From positions 1-38,850 of the forward strand of contig SVMT01000023.1 of assembly GCA_015067305.1 (NCBI GenBank): a DNA stretch of 38,850 nt. Direction: 5' to 3'. Source of the DNA: Oscillospiraceae bacterium (GTDB taxonomy: Bacteria > Bacillota > Clostridia > Oscillospirales > UBA644). The position numbers were made by a program, and so were the translations under genes. Each line of letters begins with the position of its first letter. Position 1 is the stretch's first letter. Under the pieces are notes generated by a model. That model ran no database searches, was not told the origin of the DNA, and saw nothing but the letters and a program-made list of their open reading frames with translations. This document shows, piece by piece, positions 17,055-25,182 of this stretch.

Positions 17055-18857
17055 CTATTCCTGCGCAAGATCTGCCAAAAGTTTTTCCGCAAGTTTGGGA
17101 GTCATTCCTTTAACTTGACAAATTTCCTCAACTGTAGCGGATCTTATTTTGTCTACACTTTTGAAATGCATAAACAGAGCGCGTGCCTTTGTTTTTCCGA
17201 TACCTTCAGTTTCTGTAAGCTTCGTCTGCTGAGTAAATCTGTCTCTGAGCATTTTGTGGTAGCTGATAGCAAATCTGTGTACCTCTTCCTGAAGCCTTCC
17301 GCAAAAAGCAAAAACATCTATATCTGAAGCAAGCTGTTTATCGGGGATATTAGGATCTCTGAACGTTATAGCTTTTGTTTTGTGTTTGCTGTCTTTTTTA
17401 AAACCTATAACAGGAATATTCAAACCTGAACTTTCGACAGCGGCACAAACAGCGTTTATCTGACCTCGTCCGCCGTCACAGACGATGAGATCAGGCAATG
17501 GGGCAAATCCCTTGTCCCCATCAAGAAAACGTGCCAGACGACGACTTACAGCCTCTTGCATATACGCAGTATCGTCCCCGCCAGGTCTCGGAGCTATTTT
17601 AAATTTCTTATAGTCTTTTTTGGAAAAAGATCCGTCAACAGAAGTTATCATACCGCAAACGATATCCGAACCTGCAATATGGCTGATATCGTAGACTTCG
17701 ATGCGTGAAATGTTCTGCATCCCGATAAAATCGTTGAATTTCGCCAGAATCCTCTGGGCTTTCATAGTTTTACCCTCAAATTGGAGGAGTCTTTCCGCGG
17801 CATTTTTTTCTGCGGAAACAATGAGCTCTTTATCTGAAGAAAATGTGGGCTGAGTTACGACACCTCCAAGCCATTCATTGATAAGCGGAAGCCACTCGTA
17901 ATCATTTTCGATATATATTTTCGACGGCAGTACAGGGTCATCGGTATAAAATCTTTCAATATACGCCCTTAAAAGATCGTCTGTAAACGGTTCTTTGAAA
18001 ATATTGCAGTTTTCGCCGAAAATATAACCGTTTCTGATCCTCAGCATAAATATCGCACAGATATCACCCATATCCTTGCATGCAATATAGTCTGCATTGC
18101 GCTTCTGGAAAACGGTGGGGCGCTGATGTTTTTCAATCTCTTCAAGAGCTCTGAGCCTATCCCTGTAAGAAGCAGCGCTTTCAAAATCAAGATTTTCGGC
18201 ACAAGCCTCCATTTTTTCGCGTATTTCGGAACTGATATCTTCAATATTACCGTTCAATATGGAGATCAGCTCATTGTATATTTCATCAGCTTTTTCGGGG
18301 GGGAAATCCTTTGCGCAAAAACCGCAGCATTGCCCTATATCCTTATTAAGGCAAACACGCTTTCCCGTGCCTTTATAATTGCATTTCGGGAGCAAAAAAG
18401 CAGTATTCAACGCTTCTACTATTGCTTTTGCCTTTATTCTTGACATAAAAGGACCGAAACACTTCGCCTTGGAATTTTTGACGAGCTCAAGTTTCAGACG
18501 AGGAACAAGAGCTTCACTTTTAGAACCGATCTTTTCACGGTAGACGCAAATAAAAGGATAACCCTCATAAGAATTTTTCAGCAGAATATTATAGAACGGA
18601 TTATGCCGCTTGATAAGACTGCATTCAGTCAAAAGCGCATCAAGCTCTGTGGGACAAACGATGACCTCGAAATTTTCCGCATGAGCAACAAGCTGTTCCG
18701 TTTTTCTTGTGTGTTCACCATTACGGAAATAGCTTGTAACACGGTTTTTCAGATTTTTTGCCTTTCCCACATAAATTACTTTTTTCGTATTATCGTACAT
18801 GATGTACACGCCCGGACTTTCGGGCAATTCATTGGCTTTTTTCAGTAAATCGGGCAT
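17055..18857 (-). CDS. uvrC: UvrABC excinuclease subunit C
   Basis: A 600-residue nucleotide-excision-repair endonuclease that cuts on both sides of a lesion held by UvrB. The GIY-YIG 3'-incision domain is at 10-95 (PGVYIMYDNTKKVIYVGKAKNL). A Cys-rich linker (~155-180: CNYKGTGKRVCLNKDIGQCCGFC) matches Fe-S-type cysteines reported in UvrC. The UVR coiled motif for UvrB contact is near 205-240; the RNase H-like 5'-nuclease lies around 380-530 (IEVYDISHIAGSD, PDLIVCDGGRGQ); a tandem helix-hairpin-helix closes the protein. Start ATG 18857 with GAAGGAG upstream. The 113-nt gap to the HPr gene holds a structured leader. Length is standard. Confidence 0.96.
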   Translation of the reverse strand: MPDLLKKANELPESPGVYIMYDNTKKVIYVGKAKNLKNRVTSYFRNGEHTRKTEQLVAHAENFEVIVCPTELDALLTECSLIKRHNPFYNILLKNSYEGYPFICVYREKIGSKSEALVPRLKLELVKNSKAKCFGPFMSRIKAKAIVEALNTAFLLPKCNYKGTGKRVCLNKDIGQCCGFCAKDFPPEKADEIYNELISILNGNIEDISSEIREKMEACAENLDFESAASYRDRLRALEEIEKHQRPTVFQKRNADYIACKDMGDICAIFMLRIRNGYIFGENCNIFKEPFTDDLLRAYIERFYTDDPVLPSKIYIENDYEWLPLINEWLGGVVTQPTFSSDKELIVSAEKNAAERLLQFEGKTMKAQRILAKFNDFIGMQNISRIEVYDISHIAGSDIVCGMITSVDGSFSKKDYKKFKIAPRPGGDDTAYMQEAVSRRLARFLDGDKGFAPLPDLIVCDGGRGQINAVCAAVESSGLNIPVIGFKKDSKHKTKAITFRDPNIPDKQLASDIDVFAFCGRLQEEVHRFAISYHKMLRDRFTQQTKLTETEGIGKTKARALFMHFKSVDKIRSATVEEICQVKGMTPKLAEKLLADLAQE

Positions 18858-18877
18858 AGAACTCCTTCATCGGCGAA

Positions 18878-18956
18878 AAGGGCAGTGACCCAAGGCTCTT
18901 CCCAAAAAAGAAAAAATCAGATTTCCGTTTCGGAAGCGCCCTACGCCACTACCCTC
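18878..18956 (-). ncRNA. Candidate structured leader RNA of uvrC
   Basis: On the minus-strand RNA, 18956-18947 pairs with 18887-18878 over 10 bp, a nested AGGGC/GCCTT helix (18942-18938 with 18896-18892) follows, and a TTCCG-AAA-CGGAA hairpin (18935-18931 with 18926-18922 region) sits inside, next to a U-rich loop. Two pairs of the outer helix and one of the second are G.U on this strand and would be C.A mismatches on the other, so the fold is strand-specific. It ends about 10 nt before the uvrC ribosome site. I do not recognise a known RNA family. Confidence 0.4.
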
Positions 18957-18970
18957 TCTAAATTTCAAAA

Positions 18971-19240
18971 TTACTTTACTTCCGTAAATCCGCCCTGAAT
19001 AATCTCAACAAGACCTTCAAGCGCAAACTCTTCATCGGGACCGTCGGCAATTATTCCGATCTCTGTATCCTTGGTTATACCCAAAGAAAGAACTCCCAAT
19101 AAGCTTTTGGCATTTACACGTCTGTCTCCTCGTTCTATCCAAAGAGAACTTCTGTATTCATTTGCTTTTTGAATAAAAAGCGTTGCAGGTCTTGCATGAA
19201 GACCAACCGTATTTGTTACTACGATAGTTTTTGTTGTCAT
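18971..19240 (-). CDS. ptsH: HPr family phosphocarrier protein
   Basis: An 89-residue phosphocarrier of the PEP:sugar phosphotransferase system. His15 is present in TVGLHARPAT (the EI-phosphorylated site) and Ser46 in NAKSLLGVLSLGI (the HPr-kinase site), both at canonical numbering, which distinguishes it from Crh. GGGAG is 8 nt before the ATG at 19240; the in-frame ATG five codons earlier has no ribosome site. It has its own consensus promoter and is not next to ptsI, as is common in Clostridia. It may serve sugar transport, carbon catabolite control with CcpA, or both. uvrC lies downstream and may be partly co-transcribed. Confidence 0.93.
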   Translation of the reverse strand: MTTKTIVVTNTVGLHARPATLFIQKANEYRSSLWIERGDRRVNAKSLLGVLSLGITKDTEIGIIADGPDEEFALEGLVEIIQGGFTEVK

Positions 19241-19305
19241 ACCGCACACTCCCATTCTTGTATATTATTTGTGTATGATTTTATTAATAAAATGACCATA
19301 GAATT

Positions 19306-19334
19306 ATTATACAACAAAACTTGCGATTTGTCAA
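19306..19334 (-). promoter_or_regulatory. Consensus sigma-A promoter of the HPr gene
   Basis: Minus-strand TTGACA (19334-19329), 17 nt, TATAAT (19311-19306). The -35 is extended as TTGACAAATCG, a wording shared by other promoters in this window. Confidence 0.8.
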
Positions 19335-19399
19335 CATAAATATCTCACAAATTTCGGGCTTAGGGAAGAAATTTTTAGTTGATATTTTACAATAGGGGC

Positions 19400-19428
19400 T
19401 TGACAAATACACATTTTTAGTGTATCAT
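19400..19428 (+). promoter_or_regulatory. Sigma-A promoter of lepA
   Basis: TTGACA (19400-19405), 17 nt, TATCAT (19423-19428). A TATAAT at 19430-19435 is too far from the -35. The leader to the ATG at 19473 is about 38 nt. Confidence 0.7.
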
Positions 19429-19472
19429 GTATAATGTCATATTATGATAGTTTATCCGAAAGGACTCAAATA

Positions 19473-21287
19473 ATGTCAAGAGATACAAGTCACATCAGAA
19501 ATTTCTGCATCATCGCCCACATTGACCACGGCAAATCAACACTTGCTGACAGACTGCTGGAACTTACCCAGACAGTCGCAACAAGAGACATGGAATCTCA
19601 GCTGCTGGACAACATGGACCTTGAAAGAGAAAGAGGAATCACTATCAAAGCCAGAGCCGTAAAAATGGATTACAAAGCTCTGGACGGAGAAACATATACA
19701 TTCAACCTTATCGACACACCGGGACACGTCGACTTCACATACGAAGTTTCACGTTCTCTTGCAGCTTGCGAAGGCGCATTGCTGGTAGTTGACGCATCTC
19801 AGGGTATCGAAGCTCAGACCCTGGCAAACACATATCTTGCGGTTGACGGAAATCTTGAAATCTTGCCCGTTATAAATAAAATAGACCTTCCCTCCGCAGA
19901 CCCCGACAGAGTCATCAAAGAGATCGAAGATGTTATCGGTATACCTGCGGAAGACTCCCCGAAAGTTTCCGCAAAAACGGGTCTCAACGTAGAAAGCATT
20001 CTTGAATATATCGTAAACGGGATACCTGCACCTAAAGGCGACTCTGAAAAGCCATTACAGGCTCTTATTTTCGACTCGATCTACGACAGCTACAGAGGGG
20101 TCATAGTTTATGTCCGAGTCATGGAAGGCTCCCTGAAAGCAGGACAGAAGATAAAACTTATGGCAACAGGCGCAGAGTTCGATGTCGTTGAAGTCGGTCA
20201 TCTCAGACCTTTTGGTTTCGATAAGCAAGAGGCAATTTTCGCAGGAGATGTTGGCTACATCATGGCGTCCATAAAGACTGTTCAGGATACACAGGTCGGA
20301 GACACAGTAACTTTGGCTGACAACCCCACGGAAAAGCCTCTCCCCGGTTATAAAAAAGTAAATCCCATGGTATACAGCGGTATCTACCCTGCTGACGGTG
20401 CAAAATACGAAGACCTGCAAGAAGCCCTTGAAAAATTACAACTCAACGATGCTTCTCTTTCATTTGAAAAGGAAACTTCCGCAGCCCTGGGATTCGGTTT
20501 CAGATGCGGATTTTTGGGACTTCTACACATGGAGATCATTCAGGAAAGATTGGAAAGAGAATACAATCTTGACCTTATCACAACTGCGCCCAGCGTTATT
20601 TACAAAATCATAAAAACCAATGGCGAAGAATTGATGATCGCAAATCCTTCCGCATATCCCTCACCGGGTGAAATTGCCGAAGCATACGAACCTTTCGTTA
20701 AAGCAGACATTATCACCCCGTCGGAATTTGTGGGAACGATAATGGACCTCTGCACGGAACGCCGAGGCGTATTCAAAAACATGCAGTACATTGACCAGAC
20801 CCGTGTGAATATGCACTATGATCTGCCTTTGAATGAAATAATCTACGACTTCTTCGACGCTCTGAAATCAAGAACAAGAGGTTACGCCTCCTTTGACTAC
20901 GAGCTTGCTGGCTACGAAAAGAGCAATCTTGTCAAGTTGGATATTCTTCTTAACGGCGAGATCGTTGACGCACTTTCATTCATCGTGTTCACAGACAGAG
21001 CTTATGCCCGCGGAAGAAAGATCGCAGAGAGACTTAAGGAAAATATTCCCCGTCAGCTCTTTGAAATTCCCATTCAGGCGGCTATCGGCGGCAAGATCAT
21101 TGCCCGTGAGACTGTAAAAGCAATGAGAAAAGACGTTCTTGCAAAGTGCTACGGCGGCGACATCACAAGAAAGAAAAAGCTGCTTGAAAAACAGAAAGAG
21201 GGTAAAAAGAAGATGCGCTCCGTTGGTACAGTTGACCTGCCACAGGAAGCATTCATGGCTGTCCTCAAGTATGATGACGATAATTAA
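19473..21287 (+). CDS. lepA: Elongation factor 4 (LepA GTPase)
   Basis: A 604-residue translational GTPase that acts on the ribosome, with roles reported in back-translocation and in 30S biogenesis. G1 [10 protein letters not shown]2/G3 RGITIKA and DTPGHVDF, G4 NKID and G5 SAKTG are all present. Domains II-V follow, and the LepA-specific C-terminal region is intact ([25 protein letters not shown], then [15 protein letters not shown]). Start ATG 19473 has AAAGGA 9 nt upstream; the longer reading from 19434 begins near the promoter -10 and adds 13 unrelated residues. In many Firmicutes lepA precedes hemN/hrcA; here the next gene is convergent and lepA stands alone. Confidence 0.97.
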   Translation: MSRDTSHIRNFCIIAHIDHGKSTLADRLLELTQTVATRDMESQLLDNMDLERERGITIKARAVKMDYKALDGETYTFNLIDTPGHVDFTYEVSRSLAACEGALLVVDASQGIEAQTLANTYLAVDGNLEILPVINKIDLPSADPDRVIKEIEDVIGIPAEDSPKVSAKTGLNVESILEYIVNGIPAPKGDSEKPLQALIFDSIYDSYRGVIVYVRVMEGSLKAGQKIKLMATGAEFDVVEVGHLRPFGFDKQEAIFAGDVGYIMASIKTVQDTQVGDTVTLADNPTEKPLPGYKKVNPMVYSGIYPADGAKYEDLQEALEKLQLNDASLSFEKETSAALGFGFRCGFLGLLHMEIIQERLEREYNLDLITTAPSVIYKIIKTNGEELMIANPSAYPSPGEIAEAYEPFVKADIITPSEFVGTIMDLCTERRGVFKNMQYIDQTRVNMHYDLPLNEIIYDFFDALKSRTRGYASFDYELAGYEKSNLVKLDILLNGEIVDALSFIVFTDRAYARGRKIAERLKENIPRQLFEIPIQAAIGGKIIARETVKAMRKDVLAKCYGGDITRKKKLLEKQKEGKKKMRSVGTVDLPQEAFMAVLKYDDDN

Positions 21288-21302
21288 AGAATTCAATTTA
21301 GT

Positions 21303-21358
21303 GGGAAAACTTTCTTTTCGCGGAAAAAGCAAGTTTTCCCATACCTTTTCAAAGAAAA
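21303..21358 (+). repeat. Dispersed intergenic hairpin repeat, copy 3 (after lepA)
   Basis: GGGAAAACTT (21303-21312) pairs with AAGTTTTCCC (21331-21340) around an interior TTTTCGCGGAAAA, the loop type seen in copy 2. The tail ATACCTTTTCAAAGAAAA follows. It begins 15 nt after the lepA stop, oriented with lepA. Confidence 0.7.
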
Positions 21359-21413
21359 CCGATATACGTAGTTAAAAATAAAATTTTTTACTTATAATCA
21401 CCCCAATTATCCC

Positions 21414-21460
21414 CTAACCCCTTTCCGCCCCGCACGATGTGCGGGGCGGAAAGGGGTTAG
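21414..21460. terminator. Perfect 22-bp hairpin between convergent lepA and the solute-binding gene
   Basis: The 22-nt arm at 21414-21435 (begins CTAACCCC, ends CCCCGCAC) is perfectly complementary to 21439-21460, with a 3-nt loop GAT. It lies between convergent genes and is symmetric, so it could stop transcription from both sides. Neither side has a good U-tract, so it is not a textbook terminator. Confidence 0.6.
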
Positions 21461-21482
21461 AAAATAATTCCAAAAGAAAACT

Positions 21483-22829
21483 TTAATTATTCAACATTTC
21501 GTCTATGTAAGATGTGATCCTACTTTCATGCGCATCTATAAAGCTGCTGAGAGAACGATTTCCGAAAACAGTTTCCGTCAGATCATCACAGAACAGGTCG
21601 TAAGTTTCGTAAAGCTCAAACGCATAGTCATACGTAGCATTTTCGGCGAGGGTCATCCACATATTATAGCTTTCATCATTAAAAAACTCATTATTCCTAA
21701 AGTTTTCTAAAACCATAGATTTCGGATACTCATCAATTTCCTCAAACCAAACATTGACGAACTTCCCGACCTCACCTGAGTCTGTTGTTATGGGCATAAA
21801 CAGATAGCGGTTATTTGTCGATCTGTATGCACCGAAGTCCTTTCCGTATTCAGCATCGGGACCGAAAGGAAAGCAGATCATATCCATACCTTCTATATCA
21901 CCGCCGAGACACCAAGTCTCGGTAACAGTAAAAGCGGTCTGCTGTTCATTTCTAAAACAAGCATAAAAATCATACTCTGCAACAGTAAGCCCTTCATCAA
22001 CAAGAGACTTTGCATACTCAATGGCTGTCACAGCCTTGGGGTCAAGCATACCGTAAGAATACTGTTCCAAAGATTCATCATAAACCACTAAATTTGAGCC
22101 GTTTGCAATAATACTGCAAATGACAAGCATTCTTTCGTCATAATAGCTTAAAGGGTGAATGCTTTCGTCAACAGAACACAAACGGAGAAGATTTTTAAAT
22201 TCATCAAATGTCCATTTGCCGTCTTCATAAAGCTCATGAACCGAGACATCTGCAAACTTACTCAGAATATTATTATTTACACCCATGAGTCCTCGGAACT
22301 CGATACCTTCTCGCCAATAATGAGACCAGATACCGTAATGAAGGCCTTTGTATTCAGCAGCTGTAAGATATCCGGGAGCACCGTACTTTTCGGTATCGGA
22401 AATATCTATATCTGCATAGTCCCAAGGATTGACAAAACCGAATTTTATATTATTGACCATATATTTCAGATTTATATCCATGAGGTCATAATCCACGGTA
22501 TTTGCCAAGACATCAGTTACAAGAGATTCTGCCATTGAGTCCGATGCCCATTTTGCGGTAATGGTACAATCATATTCTTCCATAATTTTAGCATTATGAG
22601 CCAATAGTGAGTCATCAAACAAACTCAAAGCCACATTGTCATAATCAACATCAGCCTCCTTAGAACCGGGAGTCCAGGATTCAACCCAACTGCCTTTGAT
22701 TACAAATTCTTTGCCGCCGAAGCCTTTATAATCCGTTTCCGGAAGAAATGATAAAAGCTGCGGGACGGTGCTGCAAGATGTTAGAGCCAGGATAAGGATA
22801 AGCGCTGCGATTTTCAATAAATTTTTCAT
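21483..22829 (-). CDS. Extracellular solute-binding lipoprotein (ABC importer type)
   Basis: A 448-residue secreted lipoprotein: Lys2/Lys6, hydrophobic core, lipobox LTSC with Cys19. The mature protein begins with a linker and then GFGGKEFVIKGSW, followed by residues typical of family 1-like solute-binding proteins (DWTFDEFKNLLR-like KWTFDEFKNLLRLC, a FRNEQQTAFTVTETW stretch, then DMICFPFGPDAEYG). Such proteins capture sugars or oligosaccharides for ABC import. No permease or ATPase gene is adjacent, so the partner is elsewhere. AAAGGA precedes ATG 22829; a longer start ten codons upstream lacks a signal-peptide-like N-terminus. It is convergent with lepA. Confidence 0.8.
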   Translation of the reverse strand: MKNLLKIAALILILALTSCSTVPQLLSFLPETDYKGFGGKEFVIKGSWVESWTPGSKEADVDYDNVALSLFDDSLLAHNAKIMEEYDCTITAKWASDSMAESLVTDVLANTVDYDLMDINLKYMVNNIKFGFVNPWDYADIDISDTEKYGAPGYLTAAEYKGLHYGIWSHYWREGIEFRGLMGVNNNILSKFADVSVHELYEDGKWTFDEFKNLLRLCSVDESIHPLSYYDERMLVICSIIANGSNLVVYDESLEQYSYGMLDPKAVTAIEYAKSLVDEGLTVAEYDFYACFRNEQQTAFTVTETWCLGGDIEGMDMICFPFGPDAEYGKDFGAYRSTNNRYLFMPITTDSGEVGKFVNVWFEEIDEYPKSMVLENFRNNEFFNDESYNMWMTLAENATYDYAFELYETYDLFCDDLTETVFGNRSLSSFIDAHESRITSYIDEMLNN

Positions 22830-22919
22830 TTTAAAAATCCTTTCTGAGTTCACACTCAAGCGTTTTTATTTCATTATAGCATATAACCATATCCCCGTCA
22901 AGACCTTTTCAAAAAAAAT

Positions 22920-23003
22920 TGTAAAAATTGACTTTACACTAAAAGTTTTTTTGGAAAAGGGTATGGGAAAAACCTATTTTTACAAAAAATGGTTTTTCCC
23001 ATA
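22920..23003 (-). repeat. Dispersed intergenic hairpin repeat, copy 4 (after the HExxH gene)
   Basis: On the minus strand, a 13-bp stem TATGGGAAAAACC/GGTTTTTCCCATA (23003-22991 with 22974-22962), then tail ACCCTTTTCC plus AAAAAAACTTTT to 22941, then a small second hairpin TGTAAA/TTTACA (22938-22933 with 22925-22920). It starts 20 nt past the stop at 23024 and is oriented with that gene. This is the closest copy to the one at 32841. Confidence 0.75.
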
Positions 23004-23023
23004 TTGCGTATTTATTCAATTAT

Positions 23024-23239
23024 TTAAGGCATATTGGTCTCAAGGTCGCTGATATCGGAGCAGATATCTTCGAAATCACCGCGATTGATATGCTTCAACT
23101 CATGTTCTATAGCTCTTTTGCGCGCGTCCGCGGAAAGAGATGAGTTTATGTAAATGTTATAGTTCCCGTCTTCATCACGCACGGTGACGCCGTGAACTGT
23201 GGACGGAAGATCAATTATTCGGATATAGTTTTCGTCCAT
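23024..23239 (-). CDS. Miniature ImmA/IrrE-like metallopeptidase-motif protein
   Basis: A 71-residue protein. The helix RAIEHELKHINRGDF carries HExxH (46-50) and closely resembles the zinc-binding helix of ImmA/IrrE proteins, preceded by short strands VHGVTVRDEDGNYNIYINSSLS. Full ImmA/IrrE domains are about 120-180 residues, so only the core is present and a distal third ligand is not obvious. AAGGAG stands before ATG 23239. It is 27 nt behind the XRE regulator, the usual gene order for ImmR/ImmA-type pairs, in which the peptidase cleaves the repressor. A catalytic role here is inference. Confidence 0.75.
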   Translation of the reverse strand: MDENYIRIIDLPSTVHGVTVRDEDGNYNIYINSSLSADARKRAIEHELKHINRGDFEDICSDISDLETNMP

Positions 23240-23266
23240 AATTTCTCCTTACGAGCAAATTATACA

Positions 23267-23677
23267 TTAGGATTCGGAATTTTTAAGAGCCTCTATGATG
23301 GCAACAGCTCTCTGAATATCCTCTTTGCTTGCACTTTTAGACACGGAAAACAGCATTTTCATTTCAGGTCTTGTGTGAAGCATATGACGAAGATCGAGAA
23401 TTTCTTCATCGTAAAGGGCGTGAGCCACAGGTTTACCTTTTTCATCGACCTTATAAACTTCAGTCCTGTCGTAGATACTAACATCGTCATTAAGAAGGAC
23501 TTCAATGGAAACATTGAAGAATTCAGCGATCTTCTTGAGTGTCGCAATGTTCGGTTCTCGGTTGGCTGTCTCCCACATGGCAACGGTACTGAGAGCCACT
23601 TTCAGCATCATAGCAAGCTGTTTCTGGGAAAGACCGGCATCCTTTCTCAAAGCTTTCAATTTCTGGTTAAACGGCAT
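23267..23677 (-). CDS. XRE-family transcriptional regulator
   Basis: A 136-residue protein with a Cro/C1-type helix-turn-helix at about 6-60 (LRKDAGLSQKQLAMMLKVALSTVAMWE, then NREPNIATLKKIAEFFNVSIEVLL). The C-terminal part (70-136) is helical and charged, perhaps for dimerisation or for cleavage by the neighbouring HExxH protein. It probably represses its own promoter. AAGGGG lies about 10 nt before the ATG. It forms a two-gene operon with the HExxH gene. No phage integrase or mobile-element gene is nearby. Confidence 0.9.
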   Translation of the reverse strand: MPFNQKLKALRKDAGLSQKQLAMMLKVALSTVAMWETANREPNIATLKKIAEFFNVSIEVLLNDDVSIYDRTEVYKVDEKGKPVAHALYDEEILDLRHMLHTRPEMKMLFSVSKSASKEDIQRAVAIIEALKNSES

Positions 23678-23824
23678 GTTATTCTATCCCCTTTTCCCGG
23701 TAACGGATTATCACGTAAAAAGATACTTTTCTCTATAGAAAACCCTTTAAAAAATCCGCAAATACCGACTTTTTTCTTTTTAATACATATATTGAGAATT
23801 ATAATTATTTTATTCTACAACAAT

Positions 23825-23853
23825 ATTATATATCACAAATCGTGACTTGTCAA
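23825..23853 (-). promoter_or_regulatory. Consensus sigma-A promoter of the XRE/HExxH operon
   Basis: Minus-strand TTGACA (23853-23848), 17 nt, TATAAT (23830-23825). The spacer holds an inverted repeat, TCAC-GATTT-GTGA (about 23845-23833), which could be an XRE operator. The leader to 23677 is about 140 nt, and I see no gene in it. Confidence 0.75.
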
Positions 23854-23874
23854 GAGCAAAAAATAAGAGTTCGC

Positions 23875-23933
23875 AAAATAATCACAATGTGAAATAAACA
23901 AGACTTAAAAATCTTCGTTTATGTGATTATTTT
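23875..23933 (-). terminator. Terminator hairpin including the stop codon of the radical-SAM gene
   Basis: AAAATAATCACA (23875-23886) is perfectly complementary to TGTGATTATTTT (23922-23933). Shorter paired segments lie inside (ATAAAC with GTTTAT). The TAA stop at 23919-23921 borders the stem, so the last codons form one arm on the minus-strand RNA. Confidence 0.6.
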
Positions 23934-25178
23934 CGGAATCCCTACAAATGATTCTTCAAGTGTAAGTTGTTCGTAACCTCCGACTTTTGCAAAACCCGGC
24001 AAGGTCAAAGATTCTCTGAGACGGAGTTCGTTTCCGAGGCCTCTCCCTATATATTTCCCTCCGCAAGTGATGAAATTCGCCGCACGTTTCATGACGATAC
24101 GCATTCGTTTCAAGTCCTCAAAAGTCAGATTCCCGTACTTCCGTGCTTCAACTATACGCCATGCACCTTTTACGCCGATACCCGGAACACGCAGAATCAT
24201 TTCATACGGAGCAGAATTTATCTCAATCGGAAACTTATCCACATTACGCAACGCCCAGGCGCTTTTCGGGTCAACATCATAAGGCAGATTCAAATTTACG
24301 GGCAAAAGCTCTTCGGCGGTAAAACCGTAAAATCGCATGAGCCAATCAGCCTGATAAAGACGGTTTTCACGAACAAGATCGGGAGGTTTCACAGGCAGAA
24401 TACCTGGGTCACCCATGGGAATATACGCAGAATAATATACCCTTTTCATGGAATAACCTCTGTAGAGACTCTCCGCAAGACGGACTATCATGCCGTCGGT
24501 ATCAGCTGTAGCTCCGATTATCATTTGAGTCGTCTGACCTGCCGGAAGAACCTTATTTTTGCCGAATTCACCCGCTTTTTGAGCATCATAAATATTGGCA
24601 AGCTGAGTTATGGGCTGAATTATATCTTCCTGTTTTTTATCGGGAGCAAGCAATGCGAGACTTTTCTGAGAAGGCAATTCCACATTCATGCTCATTCTGT
24701 CAACGAGTTTCGATGCAATATCCACCAATTTCGGGTCGCAAGCGGGTATACCTTTCAGGTGTATATATCCGTAAAAACCGTATTCCGTACGCAAAAGCCA
24801 TACAGTTTTTATCAGAAGCTCCATGGTAAAATCAGGAGAACGGAAAACCGCAGAGGACAAAAACAAGCCTTCGATATAGTTCCGTCGGTAAAAGCCCATT
24901 ACCAATTCACATAATTCACGTGGTGCAAAAGTAGCTCTCTCAACATCCACAGATGAACGGTTCACGCAATATTTGCAGTTATAAATGCAATTATTTGACA
25001 TAAGCACTTTCAGAAGTGAAATACATCTGCCGTCTGCAGTGAATGAATGACATATACCGCCCACATTGGCAAAACCGAGCTTTCCTTTCTTTCCCTGTCT
25101 GTCGGAACCTGAGGAAGAACAGGACACATCGTATTTCGCACCCTCAGTCAGAATTCTGAATTTTTCTTTGATATCCAT
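23919..25178 (-). CDS. Radical SAM protein, putative DNA modification/repair type (TIGR03916-like)
   Basis: A 419-residue protein. The radical-SAM motif CIYNCKYC (Cys64, Cys68, Cys71) binds 4Fe-4S and S-adenosylmethionine. Conserved surroundings YDVSCSSSGSDR, GICHSF and SLLKVLMSNNCIYNCKYCVNR, and the C-terminal helix-hairpin-helix ILRVPGIGVKGAWRIVEARK (~330-350) match the family usually annotated as putative DNA modification/repair radical SAM protein. Homologs are often next to a TIGR03915/uracil-DNA-glycosylase-like gene; that partner is not adjacent here. Start ATG 25178 lies 4 nt after the amidase stop, implying translational coupling; a TTG at 25202 inside the amidase gene is less likely. 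The substrate is unknown. Confidence 0.85.
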   Translation of the reverse strand: MDIKEKFRILTEGAKYDVSCSSSGSDRQGKKGKLGFANVGGICHSFTADGRCISLLKVLMSNNCIYNCKYCVNRSSVDVERATFAPRELCELVMGFYRRNYIEGLFLSSAVFRSPDFTMELLIKTVWLLRTEYGFYGYIHLKGIPACDPKLVDIASKLVDRMSMNVELPSQKSLALLAPDKKQEDIIQPITQLANIYDAQKAGEFGKNKVLPAGQTTQMIIGATADTDGMIVRLAESLYRGYSMKRVYYSAYIPMGDPGILPVKPPDLVRENRLYQADWLMRFYGFTAEELLPVNLNLPYDVDPKSAWALRNVDKFPIEINSAPYEMILRVPGIGVKGAWRIVEARKYGNLTFEDLKRMRIVMKRAANFITCGGKYIGRGLGNELRLRESLTLPGFAKVGGYEQLTLEESFVGIPKIIT

Positions 25179-25182
25179 AGCT

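Noticed and set aside
18938-18950. GCGTAGGG near the uvrC leader, like the 3' end of a TPP riboswitch
   Set aside because: The conserved CTGAGA and the other TPP core segments are missing, and the order within the element is wrong.
23024-23677. Prophage or integrative-element remnant at the XRE/HExxH pair
   Set aside because: No integrase, excisionase, phage structural or conjugation gene and no attachment-site repeats are nearby; the flanks are ordinary chromosomal genes.
23967-24914. Long plus-strand open frame opposite the radical-SAM gene
   Set aside because: It is a shadow of the minus-strand gene, which has the radical-SAM and helix-hairpin-helix motifs; the shadow has no RBS and no recognisable domain.
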